Source of the DNA: Pyropia yezoensis
Taxonomy: Eukaryota; Rhodophyta; Bangiophyceae; Bangiales; Bangiaceae
Assembly (NCBI GenBank): GCA_009829735.1
Contig: CM020620.1
Location: forward strand, 6,898,545 to 6,962,544
Length of the DNA: 64,000 nt
Direction: 5' to 3'
Made by a program: the position numbers and the translations under genes. Positions within the stretch are counted from its first letter, which is position 1. Each line of letters opens with the position of its first letter. The notes under the pieces are model-generated. The model made no database searches, was not told where the DNA came from, and saw only the letters and a list, made by a program, of their open reading frames with translations. Below are positions 10,672 to 23,365 of this stretch, piece after piece.

Positions 10672-13425
10672 GTGGTGCCCGTGGTGTCGGTGCCGTGGCA
10701 GCCCGTGACGGCATTGCTACGGCCAGGCGGGGTGTGGACGGAGCCACTGGACCCGCTCGTGTCGATAGCGGAGCGGGAGAAGTTGAGTCACGACGCGATC
10801 GTGCGCTGGCTGGAGCGACGCCAGCCGCTGTGGGCGGCGCAGAAGCGGGTGCGGGAGCCGGAGGAGGAGATCTGCGAGGCGAACACCAACGAGCAGGAGG
10901 ACGTCAAGAGGCGCATCGAGGCCTGGAAGGAGGCCCAGCAGCCGCCTGCGAAGCGGCAGGCGCAAGTGCAGCTGCCGCCATGGTTGGCGTCGAGCTTCGA
11001 GAGCTCATCGGGCTGGCGCGCGACGGGCGTACGCGAGACGACGCCGCGGCCGGCTACGACCACTCCCGTCGTGCAGGCGGTGCCGTCGTCGGCGGGGCAA
11101 GGCGCTCAATCCGTGGCGGCGGGGGCGTTGTCGGCGGCCGTATTGGGGGCCGCAGCCGGCGGTCGACCAGCGACTACCTTTCTGTCCTCGGCCTTGCGTC
11201 ATATGACGCCGACTGGGCCAGTGACGAGGCCGCCCGAGTCCGCCGTGACCGCGAGCGCGGCGTCAAGGGCGGCAACGTCGCCCCGTCGACTGATGTCGCT
11301 GGCGGCGGTTCCGTCGTCGACGGTGGCCCCGGCGGAGGAGGCGGACCGAGTGAGCCGAGTGACAGCCTCAGCGTCGGCGATCAAGCCGACGGGGGCGCGA
11401 CCGCCTCCGCGGGCGTAGACACCCGTATTGCGCGCCGGCTGGAAGACCTGTCGCCGGCTGAGCAAGCGGCCATTTCGATGGCCCTTGTGGACGTGGCTGA
11501 CGGTCCTACGGCTGCGTGCATTGCGACGTGCGAGGCGCGTGCCTTGCGTGTGCGTTCTCGTAGGACGCCGTCGCGGGCCGACCCGGCGTCAACGGGCGGC
11601 CCGTTGGGTGGTGTGGCGGTCGAGGTGACTGACGATTGCTGTGATATTGGCAACAAAGTGGACGTGGCGATGCAGCTGAGCGGTGTCGACGGGGGAGACA
11701 CTGCGTCGGAGCGCCGTGGCTGCAACGATGTGCCCGCAACTGCTGTGAGCGCGGGCGAGGAGGAGGACAAGATCGTGCCTGTTGCTGGGCATGAGGATGG
11801 GCGCGCCATCTCGGGTGGCCCTGTGTTTGGCGCGGAGTTGGACACTGGCTGTGAGGAGGAGTCGGAGATATTGCCTGCTGCTGCGGCGGCGGGGGGCCCC
11901 GCTGCCGTTGTCGGCGACCCTGACGCAGCTGTGAACGCGGCAGTGGCGGAGACGGACAGCGATGGCAAAGTGGCGGGGGAAGAGGCGGAGGTTGACGCGG
12001 GGAAAGGGCTCGCCTGGCGGCGGCATGGCGTGGACGGACGTCGAGCGTCGCCGTCTGCGCGAGGAGCACAAGGACATTTCCCAAGACGTCATTGTGGGGA
12101 CCGACCAGGCGGGTCGCACGTTTTGGGCTGCCGTTGCCGCTGACTGTCGCTGAAGGACGTCGAAGGTGACGCTGCCAACGCGCCAGGGCGTGCCTATCGC
12201 GAGGCTGTACCGCACGGCGAGTGCCGTGATGAAGGAGATGCGCGAATATGTGGCGAAGCACGTGCCGCGCCTGGCGTCCTCGTCTGCGGCCGTGGACCGG
12301 GCCCAACTGACGGGCAACATCACGGCCGAGCAGCGCGAGCTGGCCGCCGCCGCCTACTTTGAGCGCCGCAACCTCTACGACGCCATCTACGATGATGCCA
12401 ATGAGCAGCAGACGGCGGCGGACCTGCACGTTGACCAGCGTGCGGCCACATGGCTGAGCTCCTGGCGGATTCTCAAGGATATGGACAAGTTTAGCGGTGC
12501 CGCTGGGTCTGCAGCGAACCGTCGTCGTGGCCGTCGCGCGGGACGTGCTGCGGGGTGCGCACGCGCATCAGGCCGTGGTGGAGGCGCCTCAGGTGGTGGT
12601 GGCGATCGTGACCGCGGAGGGCGAGTGGCTCAACCATCCGTGCTGAAACCATCTTTTCTGATCGACGGTGATGATGACGAGGAGGACGGACCCGCCACTT
12701 TCCAGTCGCGGCCGGCCGGCACGAATACGGCCAAGGCTATGCGCGCCGCTAAACTGTCGGCCGCCCGCGAGGCGGAGGCAACGCGCGAGGCGCTGAACCG
12801 CATGGCCAGGGTGGTTGAGTATCGCGCCGACATTGCGTTTTGGGGGGGACCTGAAGTGAAGCGCACGAAGGAGGCGGCGCAGTGGCGGCGCTTCGAGATG
12901 CGCCGCCGTATCGAGACTCTCGCAGGTGCCGCTTGGGAGGACGATGTCGACGACGTCACCGTCGACATTGGGGGGGCGGACGCCGCCACGGCGGTGCCCA
13001 CGCGCGACACAACACGGCGTGGCTACGTTGAGAATGTGCCGGCCGCGATGGCCGCGGCGGCCATCGCGCCCTCGCCACCTACTAGCATGAGTGCGGGAGA
13101 CGGCGAGTCGCTCGACGGCATCTTGACGGAGCCGTCCACAGAGGTGGCAGCGGAGGCCCCAGTCAGCACGGCGGTTACCAGCGGCGCGGGCACGATGGTG
13201 GTGCCCATGTCGCCCGCTACGCCGCCCGCTACGCCGCCAACCACGCCGGCGGAGCAGGCTCCGGCAGCCACCCCCGACGCGGTCAACGTCCATGTGGCGG
13301 ACGTCATAGACGTGGTGGACCTTGTGGAAATTGAGGACGACGAGGAGATGCCCTGCACTCCCCCGGCGGTGCTCTCCCCGCGCACGAAGCGCCGTCGCTT
13401 CGTGGAGAGTCGGGATGGGCAATAG
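10672..13425 (+). pseudogene. Decayed gene with SANT-like and NAM-associated domains
   Basis: The N-terminal part near 10.76-11.0 kb is a charged helical segment (for example EREKLSHDAIVRWLERRQP). A middle acidic part (11.4-11.95 kb) reads in another frame. From 12,025 the original frame resumes with a Myb/SANT-like block: MAWTDVERRRLREEHKDIS, then DQAGRTFWAAV, an in-frame TGA at 12,151-12,153, then RTASAVMKEMREYVAKHV. A NAM-associated-type block (RPAGTNTAKAMRAAKLSAAR) follows near 12.71 kb, and the frame runs to a stop at 13,425. Proteins of this kind (WT..E...L, isqD..G.dQ.g..FW, RP.GtK.AK) occur as plant and algal gene families and as accessory proteins of PIF/Harbinger-type DNA transposons. 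Two changes of frame plus the TGA suggest decay. Unseen small introns could explain the frame changes. No terminal inverted repeats were found. Confidence 0.5.
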
Positions 13426-14366
13426 TTGGACTTTATGAGGGCTCTTGTGTTTCAGAACTTTTGTTTTGCGGCCTTTGCCGCTGTGCTTTGGTGCTTGTGC
13501 GTCGCTCGGGGTGTCCCTTGGCGCGTTTTCTTCTCTTGTCATGCATGTGATACATACGGCTGCTCCTTGCGGGCGTTTGTGATGGTTCGTTCTGCTTGTG
13601 CGTTCATGTGCTGTGTGTGATCGCCTGTCGCCGGTGTTTGCTTGGTCTGATTATACTGGCCGCGGCTTTTTCCCCTCGGTTGTGTGCGGGGGGGTTTTTC
13701 TTCATGCACTTCTATGTGTTGTACTTGTTCATTGTGCTATGAGGGTGGAAGCGCAGCCGTACCGGTCGAGTAGACTCGACGCAGGGTTGGCAATGAGCCT
13801 TGCCGGCTCAGTTCATTGATACACGCCTTATGCAGCGGCAGTGTAGCAGAGAGGCTGCCTGAGGTGCAGTGCAGCAGAGGGGCTACCTGAGGCGGATACT
13901 GAGCACTGCTCAGTAGTTTGAGTGCTCTTCTACCCACCTTAGCTCGTCCGCCGTATCACAGTTAGTGCGGCGGCCACTGCCTCGGGTTGTGGCCTTCTTA
14001 CCATGGCCACAAGTTCACACAGCACTTGGCAAACATAGCACCCAGTACGGCACCACACCACTTCCAGTGTCCACAATCCTGTAGCGTGTCCACGGAGGTT
14101 GCTGGCCAGCCAATGGCCCATACTTTCTGCTTTTTGTTCCCAACCGCTGCGAGTCCAGGCCACCTGCATATGGTGTCCACCCATGGGCACGGCATGTAGT
14201 CCACGGCATACCGCCCGACCGCGGGTGCTCCTCGGTGGGACTTTGGCTGTCGGTTGCACTATGCGCCAGGGTCGGGCATCTTCCTACGTCTTTGAAAGAC
14301 CACACAAGCAGGTAAAGAAAAAAAAAAGGGCCTCCTCGGAGGCAAAAAAAAAACTTTTGTGACGCT
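13426..14366. other. 3' flank of the decayed gene, T-rich then unremarkable
   Basis: It is less GC-rich than its surroundings for the first 400 bases, as a 3' untranslated region would be. Near 13.83-13.89 kb a block of about 30 bp (GCAGAG.GGCT.CCTGAGG) is repeated twice. A short A run lies near 14,345. No gene is supported. Confidence 0.4.
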
Positions 14367-14966
14367 CTACAGATATGGGGCCAGAGCCTTCCTACGATGC
14401 TGCCGGACGTGCGCCGCCAGGTCCGTAGACAACAAGCTGTGACCAGCAGAGATTGTGGCCACGGCCCGTGCCAAGATCGACCGCAGGAACCACGCCTCAG
14501 GCGGCGCTCTGCCGGACTGGACCTCTGGCTGGGGCCCCTCATGCTCCGGAAGAACAGGGAGTCTGAAAGCGCCAGCACGACCTGCAGCACTCGCCTGGCC
14601 TCTACGACCGCCCACTGCTGCGCTGTGATGTATACCGACGGGCGGGTCCCCAACCCCACCCGCCGCTGCATTGACAGATCCACCGACGGGCGGGTCCCCA
14701 ACCCCGCCCGCCGCTGCATTGACAGGTCCACCGACGCGCGGGTCCCCATCCCCGCCGGCCGCTGCATTGACAGGTCCACGGACGGGCGGGTCCGCAACCC
14801 CGCCCGCCGCTGCATTGACTGGTCTACGAACGGGCGGGTCGTGACCCCCGCCCGCCGATATCGGGGGACTCGGACGATGAAGGTCCGCCGGGCCTATTAC
14901 GCCGGCCGTGCGCGTACGTGAAAGGAAGCCGTCCCGTCGTTCAATTACGACCATGTTGTGCGGCAT
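14367..14966 (-). CDS. Hypothetical repeat-containing protein (doubtful)
   Basis: An open frame of 199 codons whose first half is a 16-residue repeat (core VNAAAGG, then DPPV) made by the 48-bp minisatellite. The rest has no recognisable domain. Because 48 is a multiple of three, the same array is also open in other frames, so the open frame by itself is weak evidence. Its upstream end lies 10 bp from the LTR of element C, so any promoter or N-terminal part may have been displaced by that insertion. No function can be proposed. Confidence 0.2.
   Translation of the reverse strand: MPHNMVVIERRDGFLSRTRTAGVIGPADLHRPSPPISAGGGHDPPVRRPVNAAAGGVADPPVRGPVNAAAGGDGDPRVGGPVNAAAGGVGDPPVGGSVNAAAGGVGDPPVGIHHSAAVGGRRGQASAAGRAGAFRLPVLPEHEGPQPEVQSGRAPPEAWFLRSILARAVATISAGHSLLSTDLAAHVRQHRRKALAPYL
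14636..14870. repeat. 48-bp minisatellite, about 4.8 copies
   Basis: The unit starts CGACGGGCGGGTCCCCAACC and continues to a GCTGCATTGACAGGTCCAC end. Unit starts lie at 14,636, 14,684, 14,732, 14,780 and 14,828. Copies differ at a few positions each, including a run of changes in the fifth. Confidence 0.9.
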
Positions 14967-14975
14967 GGCAATCGC

Positions 14976-15250
14976 TGTGGAAAAAGTGTTGACGAATAAA
15001 AGGATATGGGACCGACCGACGCCCGGAAGGCAAAGAGACAGCTATTACCGTAAAGGCAAAGAAGACAATCCTTTAGCTCTCAGACATTCGATGGGGAGCA
15101 AGCCGGCCGAGCGGCGGCGGCGAGCCCCCACGTCGCAGATAAGGGCGAAATAACATGCTGGTCGAGCGACCGAGCGGAGGCCAGGCGGCCGATCGCTACG
15201 AGCATGGCAATCAACATAAAAGATCCCTCCAAGGCAAGGACAGATAAACA
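14976..15250 (-). repeat. 3' LTR of element C (275 bp)
   Basis: On the plus strand it begins TGTGGAA and ends GATAAACA. It matches the copy at 23,366-23,640 over the full 275 bp with a single substitution. The outer flank is ATCGC. Confidence 0.95.
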
Positions 15251-18200
15251 ATACAAAACAAAAGTAGTCCCCCAAAGGGCGAGCCACAAGTGGGCCCATA
15301 CCGACAAGGTTGGGACCACCAGTCAGGGGGGCTACTAGCCAGACAATAACGGAATTCGGTACAAAGGGCGGATATGCTACATACCCCCGTTGCAAGCTTC
15401 GAGCCGTCCCGGCGAGATCCGGTCGGGTGCGAGCTTGCTGCCGGTTGTGCCCTGTGTGGGCGGGGAAGCTCCGGGCGCGGCCTCCAGCAAGCGTGCCGGG
15501 GTCGCGCCAGCACCGGTTGGTGCTTCCAGAAGCTTCAGTTCAGTGTGGCCGTGGTGTGGCCCACTGCTTGCCTCGCGCCGGTCGCGGAGCGGCGTGCCAC
15601 GTTACATAGTGCAGTGCACTACGTGGTCAAGGACCAGGTTGTTGAGCCGCGGCCAGTTGGCCTCCCGGTGATAGCCTGACGGTCGGGAAAGTGTGGTCGC
15701 TGGCCAGTTGGCCATCGATCTCGTGTTCACCTGTCGGCGTGTTGGGCCGTTGTTTACGTGCAGGCCGTGTGGTCGGCCCGTGTTGACTCGGCGGAGTACC
15801 GCGTGGTACTCGGGTCACGGCCGGTTGGCCCTCCCGTGCGTTGGCTCGACGCGCGGGTGCAAGGGCGTGTGGTCGCTGACCTGTCGGCCATGGTCTGACT
15901 CGTTTGCCAGTCGGCACCTTGAGCTGTTGCTTGAGTGCGGGTAGCGCCGTTGTGCTACGGCCGGGGAGGTTCGAGGTTGACGGCCAGTTGGCCACGTTCC
16001 TACGCATCGCCTGTTGGCATCATCCAGCCGTAGGTTACGTTGCGTGGTGACGGGCGGCCAAGGCGGCAAGGGTGGCCAAGTGGTCTAAGTGCGGCGGGGG
16101 TCAAGGGCGGCCAAGCGGCAAGGGCGACCGAGGGGCAAGGGCGGCCAAGGCGAGCGGCCAAGCGGCAAGGGCGACCAAGGGGCAAGGGCGGCCAAGGCGG
16201 GCGGCCAAGCGGCAAGGGCGACCAAGAGGCAAGGGCGGCCAAGGTGGGCGGCCAAGCGGCAAGGGCGATCAAGGGGCAAGGGCGGCCAAGGTGGGCGCGA
16301 GGTTGCCGGCCAGTCGGCCACGTCCCCACGCTTCGCCTGTTGGCATCGTATCAGTCGTAGACTTCTTTGCGCATTGACGGGCGGCCAAGGCGGCACAGAG
16401 GCCATTTGGCAAGGTCGGTGTGGGTGGTTGCCCACGGCCCTCGCGGGTGTGGCGGGCAAGGTTGTTCCGGTGGCGGCCGGTGGTGTGGCCGGAGCTCCGA
16501 TGAAGGCGTGGAGGCCGCTCGGCCGGTAGTGGGTCACAATCGTAGCCCACGGTAGACCAACATGGTCGATGGTCGGTAGACCAAGACGATACTCGCGTCA
16601 CGTCGCCAGTGTAAGCGTGCTTTGTGGACCATGATGGTCAAACGACGTTGTCCGCGACCCTCAAAGAGGTCGTTCCGCAAAAGATGCGACGACGCCAGAG
16701 GTCGCGAAGAAGACGCCGAGTTTGGTGCCTCCTGTGCCCCGACGTCACGGTGAGGACGGTTCTTTTGTCGACGAAGAAGACGGTGGCGTCGACGGGCTAG
16801 AACCCGGGATCTTCTGGTTACAATTCGTACGCGATGCCAAGTAGGCAACAACGTCAGTATTAACTGAAATGAGAATTTGAGCAATCATATTCATCATGCT
16901 CAGCCCAGATGGCGGTATGTTGAGGCAGGTGCCACTTGGCTACCCCGTCAGTCTTGCTTGTGCTTGAGTCTTGTGCTTTTGCACTGGAACAGGAAGGCAG
17001 TCTTTGCCCATTCCGTTGTCGTTGCGTTAGACTTGAGCAGTGGCATGAGTACTTTATACTCTTGACAGAGCCCCTTGGCTCTTGCGAACCATGTGGCGTG
17101 TTCCCAACGTGGGGTGACCAGGAGTGTGTCCTTTGGACCGGTTTGTATCTCTGCGACCACTTGGTCGAGAGTGTGGATGGGGGGTATCCTCAGGCAGATG
17201 CCTTGTAAGTGGGGTTGCTCGTGGGGAGTGGCGTGCTTCTCGGGTTGGTGACTCAAACGGCCATAGTGCCTTGTGAGTTCCGGGAGTTCTCCGAGTGGTC
17301 CCCATGTGGGGAAGGTGAAGTTTCGACATGCCGAAGGCAATGTTGACTTCATGTAGTACACAGGAATGTTCTCATAAACAGAGCGGTCTGCGTTGTCCCA
17401 TTGGACATTAGCCTGTACCACCCCCCATGGGTCGACGTAGACCGCGAGGATGTTGGGTTGCCAAATAGTAGCGCCAGCGCAAGTGAGCGCGGCAAGTCCA
17501 GTTGCCAAGGCAATCTTGGTGGTCGGCTTGCGTGGTTTTCGCCACGTGTATCCAGGTATTTCTACCTTCTTGGACCTCAAATGTCGAATGACTAAGTTAC
17601 GTGGCAGGTTTTCAACCGGTTCCCACGTGTCATCCTTGGGGGTATAGTCATACCATCGCACCTTGAACTCGTAGGAATCACCGGTCTTACGATGAGACAC
17701 GAGCTTGTCGATGACGTACTCGTCGTGGACAGTCGGCTCGCGTCGTGGTTTGTCAAACCCATCGAGCAGTGGGTGCGGTGTGGACTCGTCCGCGTCGTCC
17801 GGCCGTGGTGCCGCAGTGGCGTGGTCGCTGTTGATGCGCTTCTCAATTCCATCGACGTCGATGACAAACGTTGACTCGTCGGCGTCGACGACGATGAACG
17901 GCCCAATGGCCTTGCTCTGCAGCTTATTAGCTCGTTGGTGGTTTGTCGTGTAGACATAGTCACCGATCTTGATCTTACGGTTGCGATCCCCAATGTGGGC
18001 ATCGAAGTTACGCTTGTAACGTTGTTGTGTCTTTGTAAGCGCTTTGACAACGGCAGGTATATGCAGTCTCAGTCGGGGCAAGAACTCTCGCTTCTTTGCG
18101 AGTGGGGAGCCGTCACTCAGCGTGCCGCGCGGGGTGAGGGGTGTGCCAGGTGGCAAGTTGCGGACTGACAAGTTGGGCACGCGACGTGGTATGACCAGTT

Positions 18201-21200
18201 CGACTGGTGCCAGTCCTGTGGACCGATGTGGTCGGCTGTTGTAAGCCATGGTGAGGACAGGCAGAAGCTCGTCCTAGCGCTTGGGGTCCTCCGTGACGTA
18301 GTGTCGCAGTTGGGTAGCAATCGTACGATTGTACCTTTCCACTTGACCATTGGTCTGCGGGTGGTACGCGGTAGTGCGCACCGTCTCCACACCGAGTACC
18401 TTCATCACAGCGATGAAGAAGTTCGACATGAACTGTGGGCCTTGATCGGATAAGATCTTGTCCGGGGGTCCGTAGCACGCGATCCAGTGCTCAATAATGG
18501 CGGATGCAACCAGGATGGCAGTGATGGTCTTCAGTGCTATGCACTTGGTGAGCTTGGCGAACCGGTCGGTAATGACCAAGATGAAGCGGTTTCCGCTCTT
18601 ACTCGCAGGCAACGGGCCAAGGATGTCAATTGACAACTCGGTCAATGGTTCCGAAGCTGGGAACAGGGTGAGTGGTGTCGTATGCTTTCGCAGCGCCAAC
18701 CGGTTTAGTGCACAAGTGGTGCAGTTGGTGATAGTGCTGTGGATATCAGATATCATGGACGGCCAGTAGAACTTTCTTCTCAATGTGACGTACATCTTGT
18801 TCATGCCCGGGTGGGCGGCGGTGGTCGCCATATGTTGGAGCTTCAAGATGTTTTCTTGTTGCGACTTGGGTATGACCAGTTGGTTTCCATAGGGTGTCTT
18901 GCGACGCAGCGCGTTGTCGTCGTCAATGATGAACGACTTGAGACTCTCTTGGCGATGCTGTCCATAATTGACATGCAGAAATCATCGGATTGCTGCTTGT
19001 CTATGACATCGTAGTAGTCGACGGGTGTCGGGTCGGACTTACCCGTGTACCGATGGGTTCGAACGCCGTGTGCCGTCTGGGCAACCGCTAGGCATGGAAT
19101 GTCATCGCTGATGGGTTCAGTAACCGCGTTGTTGTCCGCTCTGGACAGAAAATCGGGCAAGTGGTGGCTGGCACCAGGCTTGTACTTGAGTTCGAAGTCA
19201 AACTCCGCTAGGCGCATACGCCATCGCATTAGTCGCCCGCTTGAATCAGCAGTGCTGTATATCCAGCTAAGGCTCTGGTGGTCCGAGCGGATTACAAAGC
19301 GATGACCTTCGAGGAAGTGCCTCAATTTGAGGACAGCCCAGACGATGCCTAGGCATTCTCTCTCCGTTGTGGAGTAGTTGAGCTCCGCTGTGTTGAGTGA
19401 TCGGCTCCAATAACCAACGGGCTGTAGGTTGCCGTCATCGTCCGATTGGAGCAGCGTGCACCCAAGTTGACACGCACTTGCATCGACATCCAGTGTCAGT
19501 TCACGTCCGGCCTTTGGTAAGGCTAAGATGGGAGGGTGCACCAGGGCGTCACGGAGGTCTTCGAAGGCGGCCTGCGCCTCAGCTAAGGGAGGCGCAAAGT
19601 CCGGTGGGACCTCCTTCTTTGTCAACGCGTTGAGCGGTCGTGCTCGCTTAGTGAAGTCGACTACAAATCGTCGGTAGACGTTGCACATGCCGAGGAAACT
19701 CTTGAGTTGGGTCTTGGTCTTAGGGAATGTCGCGTGACGCAGCGCTTCCGTGTTTTTGTTTAGAACGTGGAGTTTGCCAGGCGTTATGCTGTGGCCGAGG
19801 TACTCCACCTCGTTGGAGAACCACTTGCACTTCTCAAGATTGAGGGTAACGCCTGCTTCCCTAAGTCGGGTGAGGACGGTGCCTACATCATGGATGTGTT
19901 GTTTGGCGGTTGCCGAAAATATGATAACGTCGTCTAAGTAGACTAGGCAAACTTGCCACTTGAGTCCGGACAGGATAATATCCAGGGCTCGTTGAAAAGT
20001 TGCCGGCGCGTTGGTCAAGCCGAATGGCATTGTTGTCCAGTCGAAGATGCCGTAGTGCGTCGTGAAGGCCGTCTTTTCTTGGTCCTCCTTTCGCAGGGGT
20101 ACTTGCCAATACCCGGCAGTGCAGTCGAGAGACGTGAAGACCTTGGCGGCGCCGAGGGAGTCAAGGCAGTCCTCCATACGAGGAAGCGGGTACGCATCCT
20201 CCTTGGTGACGCTGTTCAGTCGTCGATAATCGACGCAGAACCGGGCCTTCCCGTTCTTCTTCGGGACAATGACGACGGGACTGGCCCAGTCACTGTGGCT
20301 TGGTTTGATAACCTTGAGCTTCAACATCTTGTTGATCTGGTCGACAATGATCGCCCGTTTGAACGCACCGGTTCGGTATGGTTGAGCTCGTATGGGGGCG
20401 ACCCCTGGTGGGGTGACGATGGCATGCTCAGTAGCGTGTATGACTCCGAGAGTCCCGTCCCACATCTTGCCGTGTTTGGCTAGCATCGTCTTGATTTGCG
20501 CATGCAAATACTCTGGCGCATCTTGAAGGTCGATGTCGTCGAGTGACGGTTTTGTTTGCTCGTCCTTCGGCGCCGCCAGGTCGTCTTTCTCCGTTGGAGC
20601 CGTGAGTACATGACCGAGGTGTTGTTCGGCGAACGCCACGATGCTGCCCTTGCGGATGATGGTCATGTCTGGCCCAAAGTTGCACACCTTCACCAGGAAT
20701 GGTTCGTTCGGGTTGACTGTTGCAACTCCTCAGGCAATTGCCATTGACTTGTGTCTGCAAAGACGTGCGTTTGGCTGCAGCGTAACCAGGCTGGGGACTT
20801 CACATCTGACCATGATCCATTGTTCTGTCTTGCCGTTGATTCGTGTTTGCTTACACGCGCGGACCTTGGATGATCCTTTGGACCATTTTCGTTCAATAAC
20901 ATTCTTGTACTGGATGCCCAAGATGGGAGAGTGAGCCGTCGAACGATCTTTCGAGGATTGCCAAACGATACGTTTGAGTCGGGGCCAGATTGCCTCCACG
21001 TGCTTGTCCACAAACTCGGTGCCGAGGATGCATTTGACCGACAGGTTCGGGGTAACGTAGAAGCGTTCGAAGGCTTGAACCCCCCCGGTGTCGATGAACA
21101 GGTGGATCCTTTGTGGCGCGTTGATCGTTTGCCCATTGGCATGAACCATGTGCGGGGCATTGTGCAGGGTTGTCGCGTGGTCACGCCAATGTGGCGGCAA

Positions 21201-23365
21201 GACATCTGGTCGGATGAGGTTGACACCTGCCCCGGTGTCAAGTATGGGCCTTAAGCTTCGCGTATTCGCTAGCTCAGTGCCGATACAGGCTGCGATCTCA
21301 TAGTGCCAATGGGCTTTGCTTAGGATCTTGGTGATCTTACGTCTTGCGGGTCGTTTGGGAAAGGGTGCGTCGGGGACACTGCCCGCCGGTCCTCGACTTA
21401 CTCGTTTTTTGAGTCAGCCTTGCCGTCACCAACGTCATCGCTCTCGTCCTCGTCCGAGTCCGGGAGGACTTCGTTCTCGACGATAGCGTTGGTTTGGTTG
21501 CGGACCGAGTCGTCAATGAGTGCCATCACTCTTGCTTGGCGTCGTTCACGACGGGGCTTTGGGCACTGAGAGGCAATGTGCCCAGGCTCGTTACAGTTGT
21601 AACAAATGTCGGTAGCCCACAGCCTCGGGGTGTCCGTTCGAGCGGCCTTAATAGGCGCATAAGGTCGGTCGATCGTCCGAGTTGGGGGGGGTGTTGCAGG
21701 GCTCGAGACGATTTTACTAACCTTGATGAGGGGCGGGCGACTGGCCTTGATTGACTGGCGCAGTCGGTTCGCGCCCTCCCAGAACCCTTGGGCAACCGCA
21801 ACCGTGTCTGCCATGGGGCGATCTGGGAACTGGCTGTCCAGAACACGGACGTTCGGCTTGATCAGGTTGGAGAGACCGTTGATGAAAACATCTTTCACAT
21901 CTTGAGCGGAGAAGAGGCCACAGAGGCGGTCGCACGATGCTTCCACGCGGGTGCCGAACGCGCGTGGGACCTCCGTGTCAAGTTGGGTCATCGTAACGAT
22001 GTCATGGTACGCCGTTGCCAAAGCGGCATGAGTTGCGTATTTCTTGAGAAGCCAGTTGACTCCTTCACCATATGTGGTAAGTTCGTAGTGCTTGCCACGA
22101 ACAATCGCGTTGACCGCGCTAGCGAGTGAGCGCTTAGCGGCTCCCGCCAGCCGGAAGGCAATGAGTGGGAACGCCCGACCGTGGGTCAACCCTGCGGCAT
22201 CACAGGCTCTGCGGAACGTCGTGAGGAAGGTGAAGACACCCAGGGGGTCTCCACTGTTGAAAGTCTCTTGTCCTTGGAACGCGCCGTCGAGACGCTTGTT
22301 CATCTTGCTTGCATCTCTCACCATAGATGGTGTATACTTAGTGCTCCGTCGGAGAAGGAAGCAGGTCCGGTAGTCCAAGAGTGATTTAAAGCGGCTGTTG
22401 CCGGGTCTAATGACCATCTTGCGATCGCCCAACTCCGTGAGTCCGGAGTGGGGCGCGGGTCGGCGCCGGTGCCTGCGCACACGTCGACGGTGTGCGTCCG
22501 AGCTATCCGTAGTGGATTCCGTGCTTGACGAGCTCGGGCTTGACGGTGGGGTGGGGTCCCGGCCACCGTCATCAGTTTCGTCCGAAGACGAGGAAGACGA
22601 GGATGATGACTTGTCGGATGACAGCCCATCATCAGCGGATGATGCGTCTCCCTCCCGCGCGTCGTGACGCTTAGTCGTGGCCTTTGCTTTAAGGTCCTCT
22701 ACCTGGCGCTCAAGCGCGCGGATCCGACGATTCTTCGACTGAAGATTGCCAATGGGCAGACTTGCCTGAGAGGCCGCTTGGGTCTTCGGCTTCAGGTCCA
22801 TCTTGCCCATCAGCAGTCGGTTCGACGTCGTCCGTTGACGAGACGTCTCATTTGAGGGTGGCTTTCTCAGCTCCTCAAGAGTAGTTGCCAGTTTGGTGTT
22901 AGACTCCTCCAACGCCTTGTTGGTAACTTCTTGGGCCTCAAGACGGTCGCGAAGTGCCTCCACCACCGCCTTCAAGCTCTCCAACTTGGAGGTAGTGACA
23001 TCCTCCGAGTCAGGGTTGGGGGGGGTAACTTCAGGGGCCGGAGGGCGGCTTGTTCCGCTCCCTCCGCCTGGTGGTGTGCAACCCGAAAGCAGGGCGATCC
23101 CCTTACCCTTCAAGCGCCGAGCGCCATCAGGAGCTCCCGAAGCCATATCGCAACCCGGCGTAACGTGTGTCGGCGCGCCCTGCGTCACCGACCAAAAGGT
23201 CCTCGTGGCACGACGCCCGGCGTCGTCCAGCCTTCACCAATCGGTGTAGTCGCCCAGCAACACCCGATCGAGAGATCGTCAACACGCTGCCACAAGGCAC
23301 CAAGGAACACGTACGAGCGTACGGCAGCACCGCACACGAGCAGTAATCCCCTGCTGCTCCACCAA

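Noticed and set aside
10512-12143. A single 543-codon gene in one frame
   Set aside because: Its first third conflicts with a more protein-like charged segment in another frame, and the SANT domain lies in that other frame too; it is better viewed as part of a decayed gene.
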